From: Pseudomonas monsensis
Lineage (GTDB): Bacteria > Pseudomonadota > Gammaproteobacteria > Pseudomonadales > Pseudomonadaceae
Reading direction: 5' to 3'
NCBI RefSeq assembly: GCF_014268495.2
Contig: NZ_CP077087.1
Coordinates: forward strand, 2,359,501 to 2,423,500
DNA: 64,000 nt
The notes below the pieces were generated by a model. It saw nothing but the letters and a program-made list of their open reading frames with translations, searched no databases and was not told the origin of the DNA. Both the position numbers and the translations under genes were made by a program. Shown in pieces: positions 9,601 through 20,500 of the stretch. Position 1 is the stretch's first letter. Every line of letters starts with the position of its first letter.

Positions 9601-11525
9601 TCCTCGCCGATGCCACCCAGCCGCTGGGTGCGCTGCACCTGCTGGCAGCGCCGCAACGCGAAGCAGCGATCGAATGGGGCAAGGCCGCCGCCACGGCGCC
9701 AGATGCGCGCACGGTGCTGGAACACATTGCCGCGCAGGTGCAGCGCCAGCCACACGCGCAGGCTGTGGTGTTTGCCGAGCAACACATCGACTACCAGAGC
9801 CTCGATACCCGGGCCAATCGACTGGCGCACAAGCTGCAAGCGTTGGGCGTGGGGCCGGAAGTTCGCGTGGGCGTGTGCATGCGTCGTACACCGGACATGC
9901 TCGTCGGCCTGTTGGCAATCCTCAAGGCCGGTGGCGCCTATGTACCACTCGACCCGGATTACCCGCAGGAGCGTTTGCTGCACATGCTCGACGACAGCCG
10001 CGCCGCCGTGCTGCTTACCGAGCCGGCCGCACTGGCGCTGCTGCCTGAAACCTTGAGCGCGCAGGTGCTGTTGGTGGAAGAGGGTGCACTGGATGCGCTC
10101 CCGGCTACCGCACCGCTGGCGAATGTCACCGCGCAGAATCTGGCGTACGTCATCTACACCTCCGGCTCCACCGGCAAACCGAAAGGCGTGGCCATTACCC
10201 ACGGCAACCTGTCGGCGTTGATTCAGTGGTCGGCCGGGGTCTATCGCGCAGAGCAACTGCGTGGCGTGCTGGCGTCGACGTCGATCTGCTTTGACCTGTC
10301 GGTCTGGGAAATCTTCGTCACCCTGGCCTGCGGGGGGTGCCTGGTGCTGGCGGACAACGCGCTGGCGCTGGCCGAGCTGCCGGCGCGCGAACAGGTCACG
10401 CTGATCAACACCGTGCCGTCGGCGATTGCCGCGCTGCAACGGGCCGGGCAGATTCCGCGGTCGGTGGCGACCATCAATCTGGCGGGCGAACCGCTCAAGC
10501 AAAGTCTGGTGGACAGTTTGTACGCGAGCACGTCGGTGCAACAGGTCTATGACCTCTACGGGCCTTCGGAAGACACCACCTATTCGACCTTCACCCTGCG
10601 CACGCCGCACGGGCAGGCGAACATCGGTCGGCCGCTGCAAAACACCGTGGCCTATCTGCTCGACACTCAACTGCAAGTACTGCCGGCAGGTGTGCCGGCC
10701 GAGCTGTACCTGGGCGGTGCCGGGGTGACCCGTGGCTACCTGATGCGCGCCGCGCTGACCGCCGAACGCTTTGTGCCGAACCCGTATGCCAGCAACGGCG
10801 AACGGCTGTACCGCACCGGCGATCTGGTGCGCCAGGGCAGTGACGACAACATCGAGTACATCGGCCGCGCCGACCATCAGGTGAAAATTCGCGGCTTCCG
10901 TATCGAACTCAGCGAAATCGAAGCGCGCTTGCTGGAGCAGAGCGAAGTCCGTGAGGCCGTGGTGCTCGCCCAGGACGGTGCCGCCGGCAAACACCTGCAT
11001 GCCTACGTCGTCGCGGCGCAGGCGGTGGCCGGGCAACCGGCCTTGGCCGAACGCCTGCGCAGCGCACTCGCCGCGTGCTTGCCGGCGCACATGGTGCCGG
11101 GGCACTTGCACCTGATCGACGCCGTCCCGCTGACCCCCAACGGCAAGCTCGATCGCAAGGCGCTGATGGCGCTGGGTGACAGCCCGACACAGCAGCACTA
11201 TCAGGCGCCGCAGAGCGATCTGCAGTGGGACGTGGCGGCGGTCTGGCAGGAGGTGCTGGAGGTCGAGCGCGTGGGCCTCGCGGACAACTTCTTCCAGCTC
11301 GGCGGGCACTCGTTGCTGGCCACACTGGTGGTCACCCGGATCAAGGAACGTCTGGGCGACAAGGTGCCGCTCAAGGAACTGTTCGAAACCGACACCCTCA
11401 AGGCGTTCTGTGCGCGGATCGAGGCCTTGCGCGTCGAAATGTCGCCCGTTCAGGATGAATTGGCTAAATCCCTGGAGGCCCTCAAACGTCTATCCCTCGA
11501 TGATCTGGAAAAACTGATTTCTTGA
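3696..11525 (+). CDS. Pyoverdine NRPS, two modules C-A-T-E / C-A-T (predicted D-Asp, L-Ala)
   Basis: This is a 2609-aa bimodular synthetase. Module 1 has an LCL-type C domain (HHIVSDGWS near 181), an A domain (HTSGSTGQPKG near 649), a carrier of the LGGDSI type (Ser near 1043), and an epimerization domain with HHLVVDGVSW near 1223 plus EGHGRE and NYLGQFD. Module 2 has a DCL-type C domain (YPLSPMQQGILFH, HHILMDGWS near 1690), an A domain (YTSGSTGKPKG near 2152) and a carrier with LGGHSL (Ser near 2539). Pocket codes read by eye are D-L-T-K-I-G-H-V-G-K (Asp type) and D-L-W-N-N-A-L-T-Y-K (resembles pseudomonad Ala/Gly codes). The product would be D-Asp then L-Ala. The Asp residue links it to the dioxygenase at the left edge. 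A 13-bp gap leads to the next NRPS. Confidence 0.93.
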   Translation: MSGTMAERIAKRFVGLPLEQRRQFLARLREEGKDFSLLPLPVSRHEVTPIPLSFAQQRLLFLWQLEPQSAAYNMAAGLRLNGRLDEAALQRSFDHLVMRHEVLRTVFHTEGDQPYQVILDQQPIALERIDLTGLPVSEREAALAQQVQTVTARPFDLRHGPLLRASLFAVADEQFVLVVSMHHIVSDGWSMDVMVKEFVQCYQAFSLAREPQLPALPLQYADYAIWQRRWLEAGEGERQLEYWRQQLGEEQPLLEVAPDYARPLTQSFAGQTLSFDFGAQLSLQLNAFARSQGISLFMLVLAGFSLFLSRHAGQRDIRVGVPNANRGRAEVEGLIGFFVNTQVLRCEVDERGSFADLLARVREAAFGAQAHQELPFEQLVDELVAERTLGHNPLFQAKFNQNVGMQKQRSMTLPGLSVAEYPLDKDGTHFDLALDITDDGTLIHGQMTYASDLYRPETVAGFVPALLGLFSELLEAPQAPLHSVAPLAPAVLAAPGEPALSVLHLWDRQVAQQPEALAARDLHQSMSFQALDQAANRLAHHLLAQGLNIGEPVAVLMERSLDWLTCVLAIFKAGAVYMPLDVKAPNARLQQMLGSAGARLLLCAEGDARVSALAVDGCQGLAYAPTQWQAMADVSPAVSLFAQSPAYVIHTSGSTGQPKGVLVSHGALGSYVRGVLERLAPTPDSSMALVSTIAADLGFTVLFGALCSGRLLHVLPEELGFDPDRFAEYMATHRVGMLKIVPGHLAALLQAARAADVLPQHALIVGGEACSPALVERVRQLKPGCRVINHYGPSETTVGVLTHEVGELAADARCVPVGTALTGAQVYVLDDVLNSVADQVAGELYIGGDSVAQGYLNQPGLTAERFLPDPFGAPGSRVYRSGDRVRRNRQQAMEFIGRTDDQVKVRGYRVEPAEVARVLLGLDGVSEAAVLALALDDDPARLQLLAWCVPVAGVSLQAQGLREQLQACLPEYMVPAQIVLLAQLPLTANGKLDKRALPVPGLVTQQFVAPVGEVEEKLAAIWAEVLKLERVGSSDNFFELGGDSILSLQIIARAKRQGIKLSPKQLFEKQTIGQLAAVARLIEAKPATTAAPAARGPLPLLPIQARFFETEIARRQHWNQSVMLQPTTPLDATHLRTALAALVEQHDGLALNFQLSGDTWQALPQSQRDPELLWVRELDSLASLPALADEAQRSLDLQLGRLLRAVLVNLPNAEQRLLLVIHHLVVDGVSWRILLEDLQHAYAALAAGTPLVLPGKSSSLHSWAEHLHRYGQSEALAAEGAWWRQTLEASDATLPRDFLQEHQTRAQAARASSRLSQALTHKLLKVAPAAYRTQINDLLLTALARVLCDWSEQPSVLVQLEGHGREDLFDDVDLSRTVGWFSSLFPVRLTPEATPGASLCAIKEQLRAVPGKGIGYGVLRYLSRCAELQALPEPRVTFNYLGQFDGAFNTEEGALFVPSGESTGANQDAAAPLGNWLSVDGQVYGGELELTWTFGTGMYRAETIEALAEAYRRELERLIEHCCDSGEAAVTPSDFSLATLTQAQLSALPIPARDIVDLYPLSPMQQGILFHSVNDPDSPAYTNQLRVDVQHLDAERFRQAWQHTVDAHEILRTAFVWPQDAAAAVQVVRQTAQMPWSTQDWRGRADLGTALDQLAGDDLASGFDLTGAPLLRVTLVRTDEATHHLIYTCHHILMDGWSTSQLFGEVLQRYAGMTPAVSQGRYRDYIEWLGQRDQQASREFWTAALADLDEPTRLASAVAGGQALAAGYTDHEHVFSEALTADLNRFAREQKVTLNTLVQAAWLVLLQRYTGQVNVAFGATVAGRPTDLPGVEQQIGLFINTLPVVAAPSAEIVVSQWLQQVQGLNLALREHEHTPLYDIQRWAGVGNGALFDSILVFENYPMAEALQQGPATGLTFSAIRRQEQTNYPLTLVAVTGRELSLGISYDRAGFAATTINALSAQLESLLTQFLADATQPLGALHLLAAPQREAAIEWGKAAATAPDARTVLEHIAAQVQRQPHAQAVVFAEQHIDYQSLDTRANRLAHKLQALGVGPEVRVGVCMRRTPDMLVGLLAILKAGGAYVPLDPDYPQERLLHMLDDSRAAVLLTEPAALALLPETLSAQVLLVEEGALDALPATAPLANVTAQNLAYVIYTSGSTGKPKGVAITHGNLSALIQWSAGVYRAEQLRGVLASTSICFDLSVWEIFVTLACGGCLVLADNALALAELPAREQVTLINTVPSAIAALQRAGQIPRSVATINLAGEPLKQSLVDSLYASTSVQQVYDLYGPSEDTTYSTFTLRTPHGQANIGRPLQNTVAYLLDTQLQVLPAGVPAELYLGGAGVTRGYLMRAALTAERFVPNPYASNGERLYRTGDLVRQGSDDNIEYIGRADHQVKIRGFRIELSEIEARLLEQSEVREAVVLAQDGAAGKHLHAYVVAAQAVAGQPALAERLRSALAACLPAHMVPGHLHLIDAVPLTPNGKLDRKALMALGDSPTQQHYQAPQSDLQWDVAAVWQEVLEVERVGLADNFFQLGGHSLLATLVVTRIKERLGDKVPLKELFETDTLKAFCARIEALRVEMSPVQDELAKSLEALKRLSLDDLEKLIS

Positions 11526-11538
11526 GAGGGAAAAACGC

Positions 11539-14500
11539 GTGCAAGAGTTAATCGAGTCGGTAGGACAACTTTCGGCTAAGCAAAGAAAGGCTCTGGCGGT
11601 TCTGCTCAAGCAGAAAGGCGTCAACCTCTTTGACATTGCCCCGGTTTTCAAGCGCACGGCTGAAGAGCCGTTGCTGCTGTCCTATGCTCAGCAGCGCCAG
11701 TGGTTCCTCTGGCAGTGGGCGCCGCACAGCGCCGCCTACAACATTCCGACGGCCCTGCGTTTGCAGGGCCCGCTGGATGTCAGCGCGCTGGAGCGCAGCG
11801 TCCAGGCGCTGATCGAACGACACGAAACCTTGCGCACGGTGTTCACTCAGGAAACCGGGCAACCGTTGCAAGTGGTCCTGCCGGCAGGACCCTTTGCACT
11901 GGAGATCCATCAGCCGGGCGCTGAGCTGGCCAACGACCCGGATGCCTCGATCCAGGCGTTCGTGCAGACCCAGAGCCAGCAAACCTTCGACCTGGAGCAC
12001 GGCCCGCTGTTGCGCGCAGCCTTGCTGCAAGTCACCCCGAATGAGCATGTGCTGGTGCTGACCCTGCACCACATCGTCTCCGATGGCTGGTCGCTGCAAG
12101 TGATGATCGAGGAACTGGTGCAGCTCTATGCCGGTTTCAACCTCGGTCACGACGCCGGCCTGCCGGCCTTGCCGATTCAATATGCCGACTACGCCCTGTG
12201 GCAACGGCAGTGGATGGAGGCCGGTGAGCAGGCGCGGCAACTGGCCTACTGGCAAGACAAGCTCGGCGGCGAGCAACCGGTGCTGGAACTGCCGATGGAT
12301 CGTCCGCGCTCGATCGAGCAAAGCTTTGCCGGCGCCAGCCACAACCTGATTCTCGACCCGGCGCTGAGCAACGCGCTCAAAGCCTTCGCCCGACAAGAGA
12401 ACGTCACCCTGTTCGTGGTCTTGCTGGCTTCGTTCCAGGCCTTGTTGCACCGTTACAGCGGTCAGGCCGACATCCGGGTCGGCGTGCCGAGTGCCAACCG
12501 AGGCCGGGTCGAGATCGAGCGGCTGATCGGCTTCTTCGTCAACACTCAGGTGCTCAAGGCCGACATTGACGGGCAGATGCCCTTTGTCGAATTGCTGCGT
12601 CAGGTCAAACAGACCGCGCAGGAAGCGCAGGCCCATCAGGACTTGCCGTTCGAGCAATTGGTCGAAGCGCTGGAGCCGGGCCGCAGCCTCAGTCACAGCC
12701 CGTTGTTCCAGGTGATGTTCAACCACCAGGCCGAACGCCGCGCCAGCGTCGAAACCCGCCTCAACGGCTTGAACATCGAGCCGCTGGAATGGCAGAGCCA
12801 GACCGCGCAGTTCGACCTGACCCTGAACACCACCGAACAGGCGCACGGCATCGAAGCGGTGCTCAAGTACGCCACCGATCTGTTCGACGCGGCGACCATC
12901 GAGCGTCTGGCGCAACACTGGACTGCGCTGTTGCAGGCCATTGTCGCCGAACCGAACCAGCGCATTGGCCAGCTACCGATGCTCGATGCCGGCCAGCAGC
13001 AACAGTTGCTCGCGCAGTGGAACCCGGTGCGGGTCGCGCAAACGCCCGAACAGTGCATCCATCAAGCCATCGAAGCGCAGGCCGAGCGTCATCCTGACGG
13101 GATCGCCGTGACCTTCGCCGGGCAATGCCTGACCTACGCCGAACTCAATCGCCGCGCCAACCAGTGGGCGCATGCGTTGCTCGCCCGTGGCGTAGGCCCG
13201 GACGTGCGCGTGGGGGTCGCCGTCGAGCGTTCGCTGGACATGATCGTGGCCATCCTCGCGGTGTTGAAGGCCGGTGGCGCGTATGTGCCGCTCGACCCGG
13301 GCTATCCCGACGACCGTCTGACCTACATGATCGAAGACAGCGGCATCGAGTTGCTGCTGACCCAGGGTCACCTGCTGGCGCAATTGCCGGTGCCGCCGGG
13401 CCTGGCGTGCCTCGATCTGCATCAAGCGCCAGCCTCTGGCAACGACGTCAACCCGCGGTGCCTGACCACGCCGGACAATCTGGCCTACGTGATTTACACC
13501 TCCGGCTCCACCGGCAAACCGAAGGGCGCGTTGCTGCCGCACAGCAACGTCATGCGCCTGTTCAGCGCCACCGAACAGTGGTTCGATTTTGGTCCGCAGG
13601 ACAGCTGGACGCTGTTCCATTCCTACGCCTTCGACTTCTCGGTGTGGGAGATTTTCGGTGCGCTGCTTTACGGCGGCAAACTGGTGGTGGTGCCCCACGA
13701 TGTCAGCCGTTCCCCGGAGGATTTCTACACCCTGCTGTGCGATGAAAACGTCACCGTGCTGAACCAGACACCGTCGGCGTTCAAGCCATTGATGCAGGTG
13801 GCCAGCGAGTCGCCGCGCAACAACGCCTTGCGCTACGTGGTGTTCGGCGGCGAGGCCCTGGAAGTGCAGAGCCTGCGCCCGTGGTTCGAACGCTTCGGCG
13901 ACCGCGCGCCAACGCTGATCAACATGTACGGCATCACCGAAACCACCGTGCACGTGACCTACCGGCCGTTGTCGCTGGCCGACTTGCAGCAGAACCACAG
14001 CAGCCCCATCGGCGAGCCGATTGTCGACCTGTCGTGGTACTTGCTCGACAACGCGCTGAACCTGGTGCCGCAAGGCTGCATCGGTGAGTTGTACATCGCC
14101 GGTGCCGGTCTGGCCCGGGGTTACCTGAATCAGGCCGGCATGACCGCGACGCGATTCGTTCCCGATCCATTCAATCCGCAGGCGGGCGAGCGTCTCTATC
14201 GCACGGGCGACCTGGCGCGTCTGCGCGGTGACGGTGTGATCGAATACATCGGCCGTATCGACCATCAAGTGAAAATCCGTGGCTTCCGAATCGAGCTGGG
14301 GGAAATCGAAGCGCAACTGCTCCAACACCCCGACGTGCGCGAAGCGGTGGTGCTCGCGGTCGATGGCCTCAGCGGCCAGCAACTGGCGACCTGGATCGTC
14401 GGCAACGAAGTGCTGGACGCTGAAGGCCAGGCTGCGCTGCGCGATTCGATCAAGGCGCATCTGCGGGAATCCCTGCCGGATTACATGGTGCCGGTCAGTT

Positions 14501-17500
14501 GGGCGTTCCTTGAGCGCCTGCCGCTGACCGCTAACGGCAAGCTGGATCGCAAGCAACTGCCGCAGCCAGACGTTGCTCAGGTGCAGGAAGCCTACGCGGC
14601 ACCACGCAACGAACTGGAACAGCGTCTGACCGAGATCTGGCAGGACGTGTTGAAGGTCGAGCGGGTTGGTCTCAACGACAACTTCTTCGAGCTCGGTGGT
14701 GATTCGATCATTTCCATTCAGGTGGTCAGCCGCGCCCGTCAGGCGGGTATTCGCTTCACTCCCAAAGACATCTTCCAGCACCAGACCGTGCAGCGTCTGG
14801 CCACCGTCGCGCAACAGAGCGACGCGGTGCAGATGCAACAGGGCGATGTGCTCGGTGAGGCGCTGCTGACACCGATCCAGCATTACTTTTTCAACAGTGA
14901 CATCCCGGCGCGGCATCACTGGAACCAGTCGATCCTGCTGACCCCGGCCCACGCGCTGCAAGCGGCAGCGCTGGAGCAGGCGTTGCAGCATCTGCAGCGG
15001 CACCATGACGCTTTGCGTCTGCGTTATCGCCAGGCAGGCAATGGCTGGCAGCAAACGCATGCGCCGGCGGAACAGGCGCACGCCTTGCTGCGCACCTTTG
15101 TGCTGGACGACAGTGCGGCATTGCCGGCGCTGTGCCTGGACTTGCAACGCAGCCTCGATCTGCACGACGGCCCGCTGATACGCGCAGCGCTGGTCGAGTT
15201 GCCGGACGCCAGTCAGCGCCTGCTGCTGGTGATCCATCACCTGGTGGTCGATGGCGTGTCGTGGCGGATCCTGCTGGAAGATCTGCAAAGTGCCTATCAA
15301 CAGCTGAGCCGCGGGCAAGCCGTGAGCCTGCCGGCCAAGACCAGTGCGTTCAAGGCGTGGGGCCAGCGTCTGCAGGAGCATGCCCGCAGTGGCGAGCTGG
15401 AAAGCGAGCTGGATTACTGGCGTGGCCAGTTGCGCGACGTGTCGGTCGAACTGCCGCTGGATAATCCGCAGGGCCAGTTGAGCAACCGGTTCGAGCGCAG
15501 CGTCGATACGCGTCTGGACGCCGAACGCACCCGTCAGCTGTTGCAGCAGGCGCCGGCGGTCTACCGCACCCAGGTCAACGATCTGCTGCTCACGGCGCTG
15601 GCCCGGGTGTTGTGTCAGTGGACGAACACTGACAGCGCGCTGGTCCAGCTCGAAGGTCACGGTCGTGAAGACCTGTTCGACGACGTCGACCTGAGCCGCA
15701 CGGTCGGCTGGTTCACCAGCATGTTCCCGGTACGTCTGATGCCCGGCGCCAGTCTCGAAGCGTCGATCAAAGGCATCAAGGAGCAACTGCGCGCGATCCC
15801 GAACAAAGGCCTCGGCTACGGCTTGCTGCGGCATCTGGGCAGCGCCGAGGCGCAAGCTGCACTGAGCGATCTGGCGCAACCGAAGGTGACGTTCAACTAC
15901 CTTGGCCAGTTCGACAACAACTTCGACGCCGACGCCCTGTGGGTGCCGGCCACTGAAGACAAGGGCGCCGGCCAGGACGAAAACGCGCCGATGGCCAACT
16001 GGCTGACCATCGACGGCCGGGTCTATCAGGGCCAGTTGAGCCTGACCTGGACCTACAGCGGCGATGTTTTCGAAGCGGCGACTATCAATGCCTTGGCCCG
16101 CGCCTATGAAGTGGCGCTGGGCGAGTTGATCGACCATTGCCTGAGCCATCCGAGCGGTGCCTTGACGCCGTCCGATGTGCCGTTGGCCGGATTGTCGCAG
16201 GCGCATCTGGACAGCTTGCCGATCACCGCCCAGCGCATCGAGGACATCTATCCGCTGGCGCCCATGCAGCAGGGCATTCTGTTCCACAGCCTGTACGACG
16301 CCGATGCCAGCGCCTATGTCTATCAAATGCTGCTGGACATCGACGGGCTCGACGTGGCGCGCTTCCAGCAAGCCTGGCAGCGGGTGGTGGATCGTCATGA
16401 AGTGCTGCGCGCCGGTTTTATTTGGGGCCGCGATGGCCTCGATGCGCCGCTGCAAGTGATCAATCGCCAGTTGACCCTGGAAATGCCGGAAGTCGATGTG
16501 CGCGGGGTGGCGGATCTGCCGGCCGTGCTCGAAGCGCGGGCGCAGGCTGACCGCGAACGCGGCTTCGATCTGCAGAATCCGCCGTTGCTGCGCCTGTGCC
16601 TGTTGCGCACGGCGGATGATCGCCATCGGCTGATTTTTACCTGCCACCACATTCTCATGGATGGCTGGAGCAACTCGCGGATGTTCGGCGAGGTGTTGCA
16701 GGATTACGCCGGCCACCCGGTGCCGGGCGCGCAGGGTCGTTACCGCGACTTCCTGGTCTGGCTGCAAGGTCAGGACAAAGCCGCCGCCCAGGATTTCTGG
16801 CGCGGACAACTGGCCGCTTTGCACGAGCCGACGCGACTGGCTTCGGCCTGCCACGGGGCGACGGTGCCGGGCCCCGGCAAACAGATGCATCGCCTGCATT
16901 TCGATGCAGCGTTCACCCAGCGCCTGAATGCCTTCTCCCGTCAGCAACAAGTGACCCTGAACAGTCTGGTGCAAGCTGCGTGGCTGCTGGTGTTGCAGCG
17001 TTACACCGGGCAGGCCACGGTGGCCTTCGGCGCGACCGTGTCGGGGCGGCCGGTGGATTTGCCAGGCATCGAGCAGCAATTGGGGCTGTTCATCAACACC
17101 TTGCCGGTGATCGCCAGCCCGCAGGCGACGGTCAGCGTCGGCGACTGGGTGCGCAGCGTGCAGGACAAGAACCTGCTGCTGCGGGACTACGAGCAGACCC
17201 CGCTGCAGGACATTCAGCGTCTGGCCGAACTGAGCGGCGAAGCACTGTTCGACACCTTGCTGGTGTTCGAGAACTATCCGGTGTCCGAAGCACTGGAAGC
17301 CAATCCGGGCGGGCTGCGTTTCGCCGGTCTGGAACACCGCGAGCAAACCAACTACGGCCTGACCCTGATCGCCGGGGCCAGTGACGTGTTGAATCTGGAC
17401 TTCAACTACCTCACCGAACACTTCGCCGAGCGCAGCGTGCTGGGCCTGGCTGCGCATCTGCAGGAAGTGCTGCGCCAGTTCCTTGAGGCGCCGCAGCGGT

Positions 17501-20500
17501 GCCTGGGTGAGATTGGCCTGTTGCCGCTGGCCGAGCGTCAGACCCTGGCGCAGTGGAACGACCACCACGCGGCCTATCCGGCTGAACGCCTGATTGCGCA
17601 GGGCTTCGAAGCGCGGGTCGCAGCGCATCCGCAAGCGCAGGCCCTGAGTCACGCTGGCTTCGCCCTGAGCTATGCCGAACTCAACCGACGGGCCAACCAG
17701 TTGGCCCGTCATCTGCTGGCGCTTGGGGTCGGCCCGGAAATCCGCGTGGGCGTGGCGATGCCGCGTTCGGCGGAACTGGTGATCGCGTTGATGGCGGTGC
17801 TCAAGGCTGGTGGCACCTATGTGCCGCTGGATCCGGACTACCCGGCCGACCGCGTGGCTTACATGCTCGACGACAGTCAGGCAAAAGTCTTGCTGACGCA
17901 GCAGTCGCTGCTGGCGCAATTGCCGCAGACCGATGCCGAAGTGGTGCTGGTCGAGGCGGGCGGACAGGCGTTTGCCGCGCAGCCTGCGGACAATCTGCCG
18001 GCGCAGGGCGATTCGGCGAATCTGGCCTACGTGATCTACACCTCCGGCTCCACCGGCAAACCGAAAGGCGTGGCCATTGCCCATCGCAACGTGCAGGCGC
18101 TGATTCACTGGTCCGCCGAGGTCTACAGCGAAGAAGACCTGCAAGGCGTGCTGGCCTCGACGTCGGTGTGCTTCGACCTGTCGGTGTGGGAGATTTTCGT
18201 CACCCTCGCGCGCGGCGGTTCGCTCGTCATGGCGCGCAACGCCCTGGAGCTGCCGGACTTGCCGGAGCGCGATCAGGTGCGCCTGATCAACACCGTGCCG
18301 TCGGCCATCGCTGCGCTGCAACGCATCGGGCAGATTCCCCAAGGCGTGCGCATCATCAACCTCGCTGGCGAGCCGTTGAAGCAGAGCCTGGTCGATACCC
18401 TCTACCGTGAAACGTCGGTGGCTCACGTCTACGACCTGTATGGGCCATCGGAAGACACCACCTATTCGACCTGGACCCGCCGCGAACCCGGTGGTCAGGC
18501 GAACATCGGCCGGCCGCTGGTCAACACCACGGCGTATATGCTCGACGGCCAGTTGCAGGAGGCGCCGATTGGCGTGGCGGCCGAGCTGTATCTGGCCGGG
18601 GATGGCATCACCCGTGGCTACCTGTTCCGTCCGGGCCTGACCGCCGAACGCTTCGTGCCCAACCCGCTGTCGAACACCGGCGAACGCATGTACCGCACCG
18701 GCGACCTGACCCGTTTCGGCGATGACGGCCGCATCGAATACGTCGGGCGTATCGACCATCAGGTCAAGGTGCGCGGTTTCCGCATCGAGCTGGGTGAAAT
18801 CGAAGCGCGTCTGCTGGCGCAGGACAGCGTGCGCGAAGGCGTGGTGCTGGCGGTGGATGGCCAGAGCGGTCAGCAACTGGTGGCGTATGTGGTGCCGAAC
18901 GACAGCAGCCTGAGCCTTGAGGAGCAGGACGCGCTGAGCGAAACGCTACAGACTGCGCTGAAGACGCAACTGCCGGATTACATGGTGCCGGCGCAGTGGC
19001 TGTTTCTCGAACAGTTGCCGCTGACCCCCAACGGCAAACTTGATCGCAAGGCCCTGCCGGCACCGGATGCCAGTCAGTCGCAGCGCGATTACGTGGCGCC
19101 GTCGACGCCGCTGGAGCAACAACTGGCAGAGGTCTGGCAGGACATTCTGAAGATTGAGCGCGTCGGCGTGACCGACAACTTCTTCGCCCTGGGCGGCGAC
19201 TCGATCATCTCGATTCAACTGGTCAGCCGTGCGCGTCAGCAGGGGATCCGTTTCACCCCCAAAGACCTGTTCCAGCAGCAGACCGTGCAGAAACTCGCCG
19301 CTGTGGTTACGCTCGATTCGTCGACCGACGAGGCGCCGGCGGATTATCCGCTGGCTCAACTGGATCAGGCGCAACTCGATGCGCTGCCGGTGCCGGCGGA
19401 CATGATCGAAGACGTTTACCCGCTGTCGCCGATGCAGGAAGGCATGCTCTTCCACACGCTGTCGGATAACGGCAGCAGCCTTTACGTGCAACAGGTCAGC
19501 CTGCCGATCACGGGCCTGGACGTGGAGCGCTTCCGCCAGGCGTGGGAGTTCGTCATCGTCCGTCAGGCGATTCTGCGCACCAGTTTCCATTGGCAGGATG
19601 GCCTGAGCAAACCGTTGCAGGTGGTGCATCGTCATGCGCCGTTGCAGATGCAGGTGCTCGACTGGCGTGAGCGCGAAACCAGTGAAGAACTGATTGCCGA
19701 GTTTGCCAGCGCTGACCGTGCGCTCGGTTTCAATCTGGCCGACGCTCGTTTGCAACGTGTTACCCTGTTGCGCCTGAGCGACGATCAGTACCAGATGATC
19801 TGGACCAGCCACCACATTCTGATGGACGGCTGGAGCAGTTCGCGGCTGTTCGGCGAAGTCCTGCAGTATTACGCCAAGGGCGAGATCATCGGCGAGAACG
19901 GTCGTTACCGCGACTTCATCGCCTGGCTGCAGGCGCAGGATCAGGACGCTCAGGAGCTGTTCTGGAAGGCGCGTCTGGCGGAGGTCAACGAGCCGACGGC
20001 GCTTAGCCAGGCGATGCATCCGCGCCACAGCGCCGATGTCGCCGGTCACGATGCGATCTACTCCAACTGGGACAAAACGCAAACCGCGGATCTGTTGCAG
20101 TTCTGCCGCGACCTGCGCATCACCCCCAACACCTTGATTCAAGGTGCATGGTTGCTGCTGTTGCAGCGTTACACCGGACAGCAGACGGTGACTTTTGGCG
20201 CCACGGTGTCGGGCCGTCCGGAAGGTCTGGCGAATGTCGGCAACATGCTCGGCCTGTTCATCAACACCTTGCCGATCATTCAAACGCCGCGTGCGGATCA
20301 GCGCCTGGCCGACTGGCTCGGCGAAGTGCAGGCCTACAACCTCGACATTCGTGATTATTCCCAGGCGCCACTGGCCGATGTGCAGCGCTGGTCCAACCTC
20401 GGTGGGCAGGCGCTGTTCGACAGCATCGTGGTGTTCGAAAACTTCCCGATCGACGATCGCTTGCAGGAAGAAAACGACACCGACCTGACCTTCGGCAAAT

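Noticed and set aside
12973..18876. Very long open frames antisense to the NRPS genes (for example 12973-18876, 18946-23838 and 8847-11309 on the - strand)
   Set aside because: They mirror the codon bias of high-GC genes on the other strand, show no recognisable motifs, and the + strand frames have complete NRPS domains.
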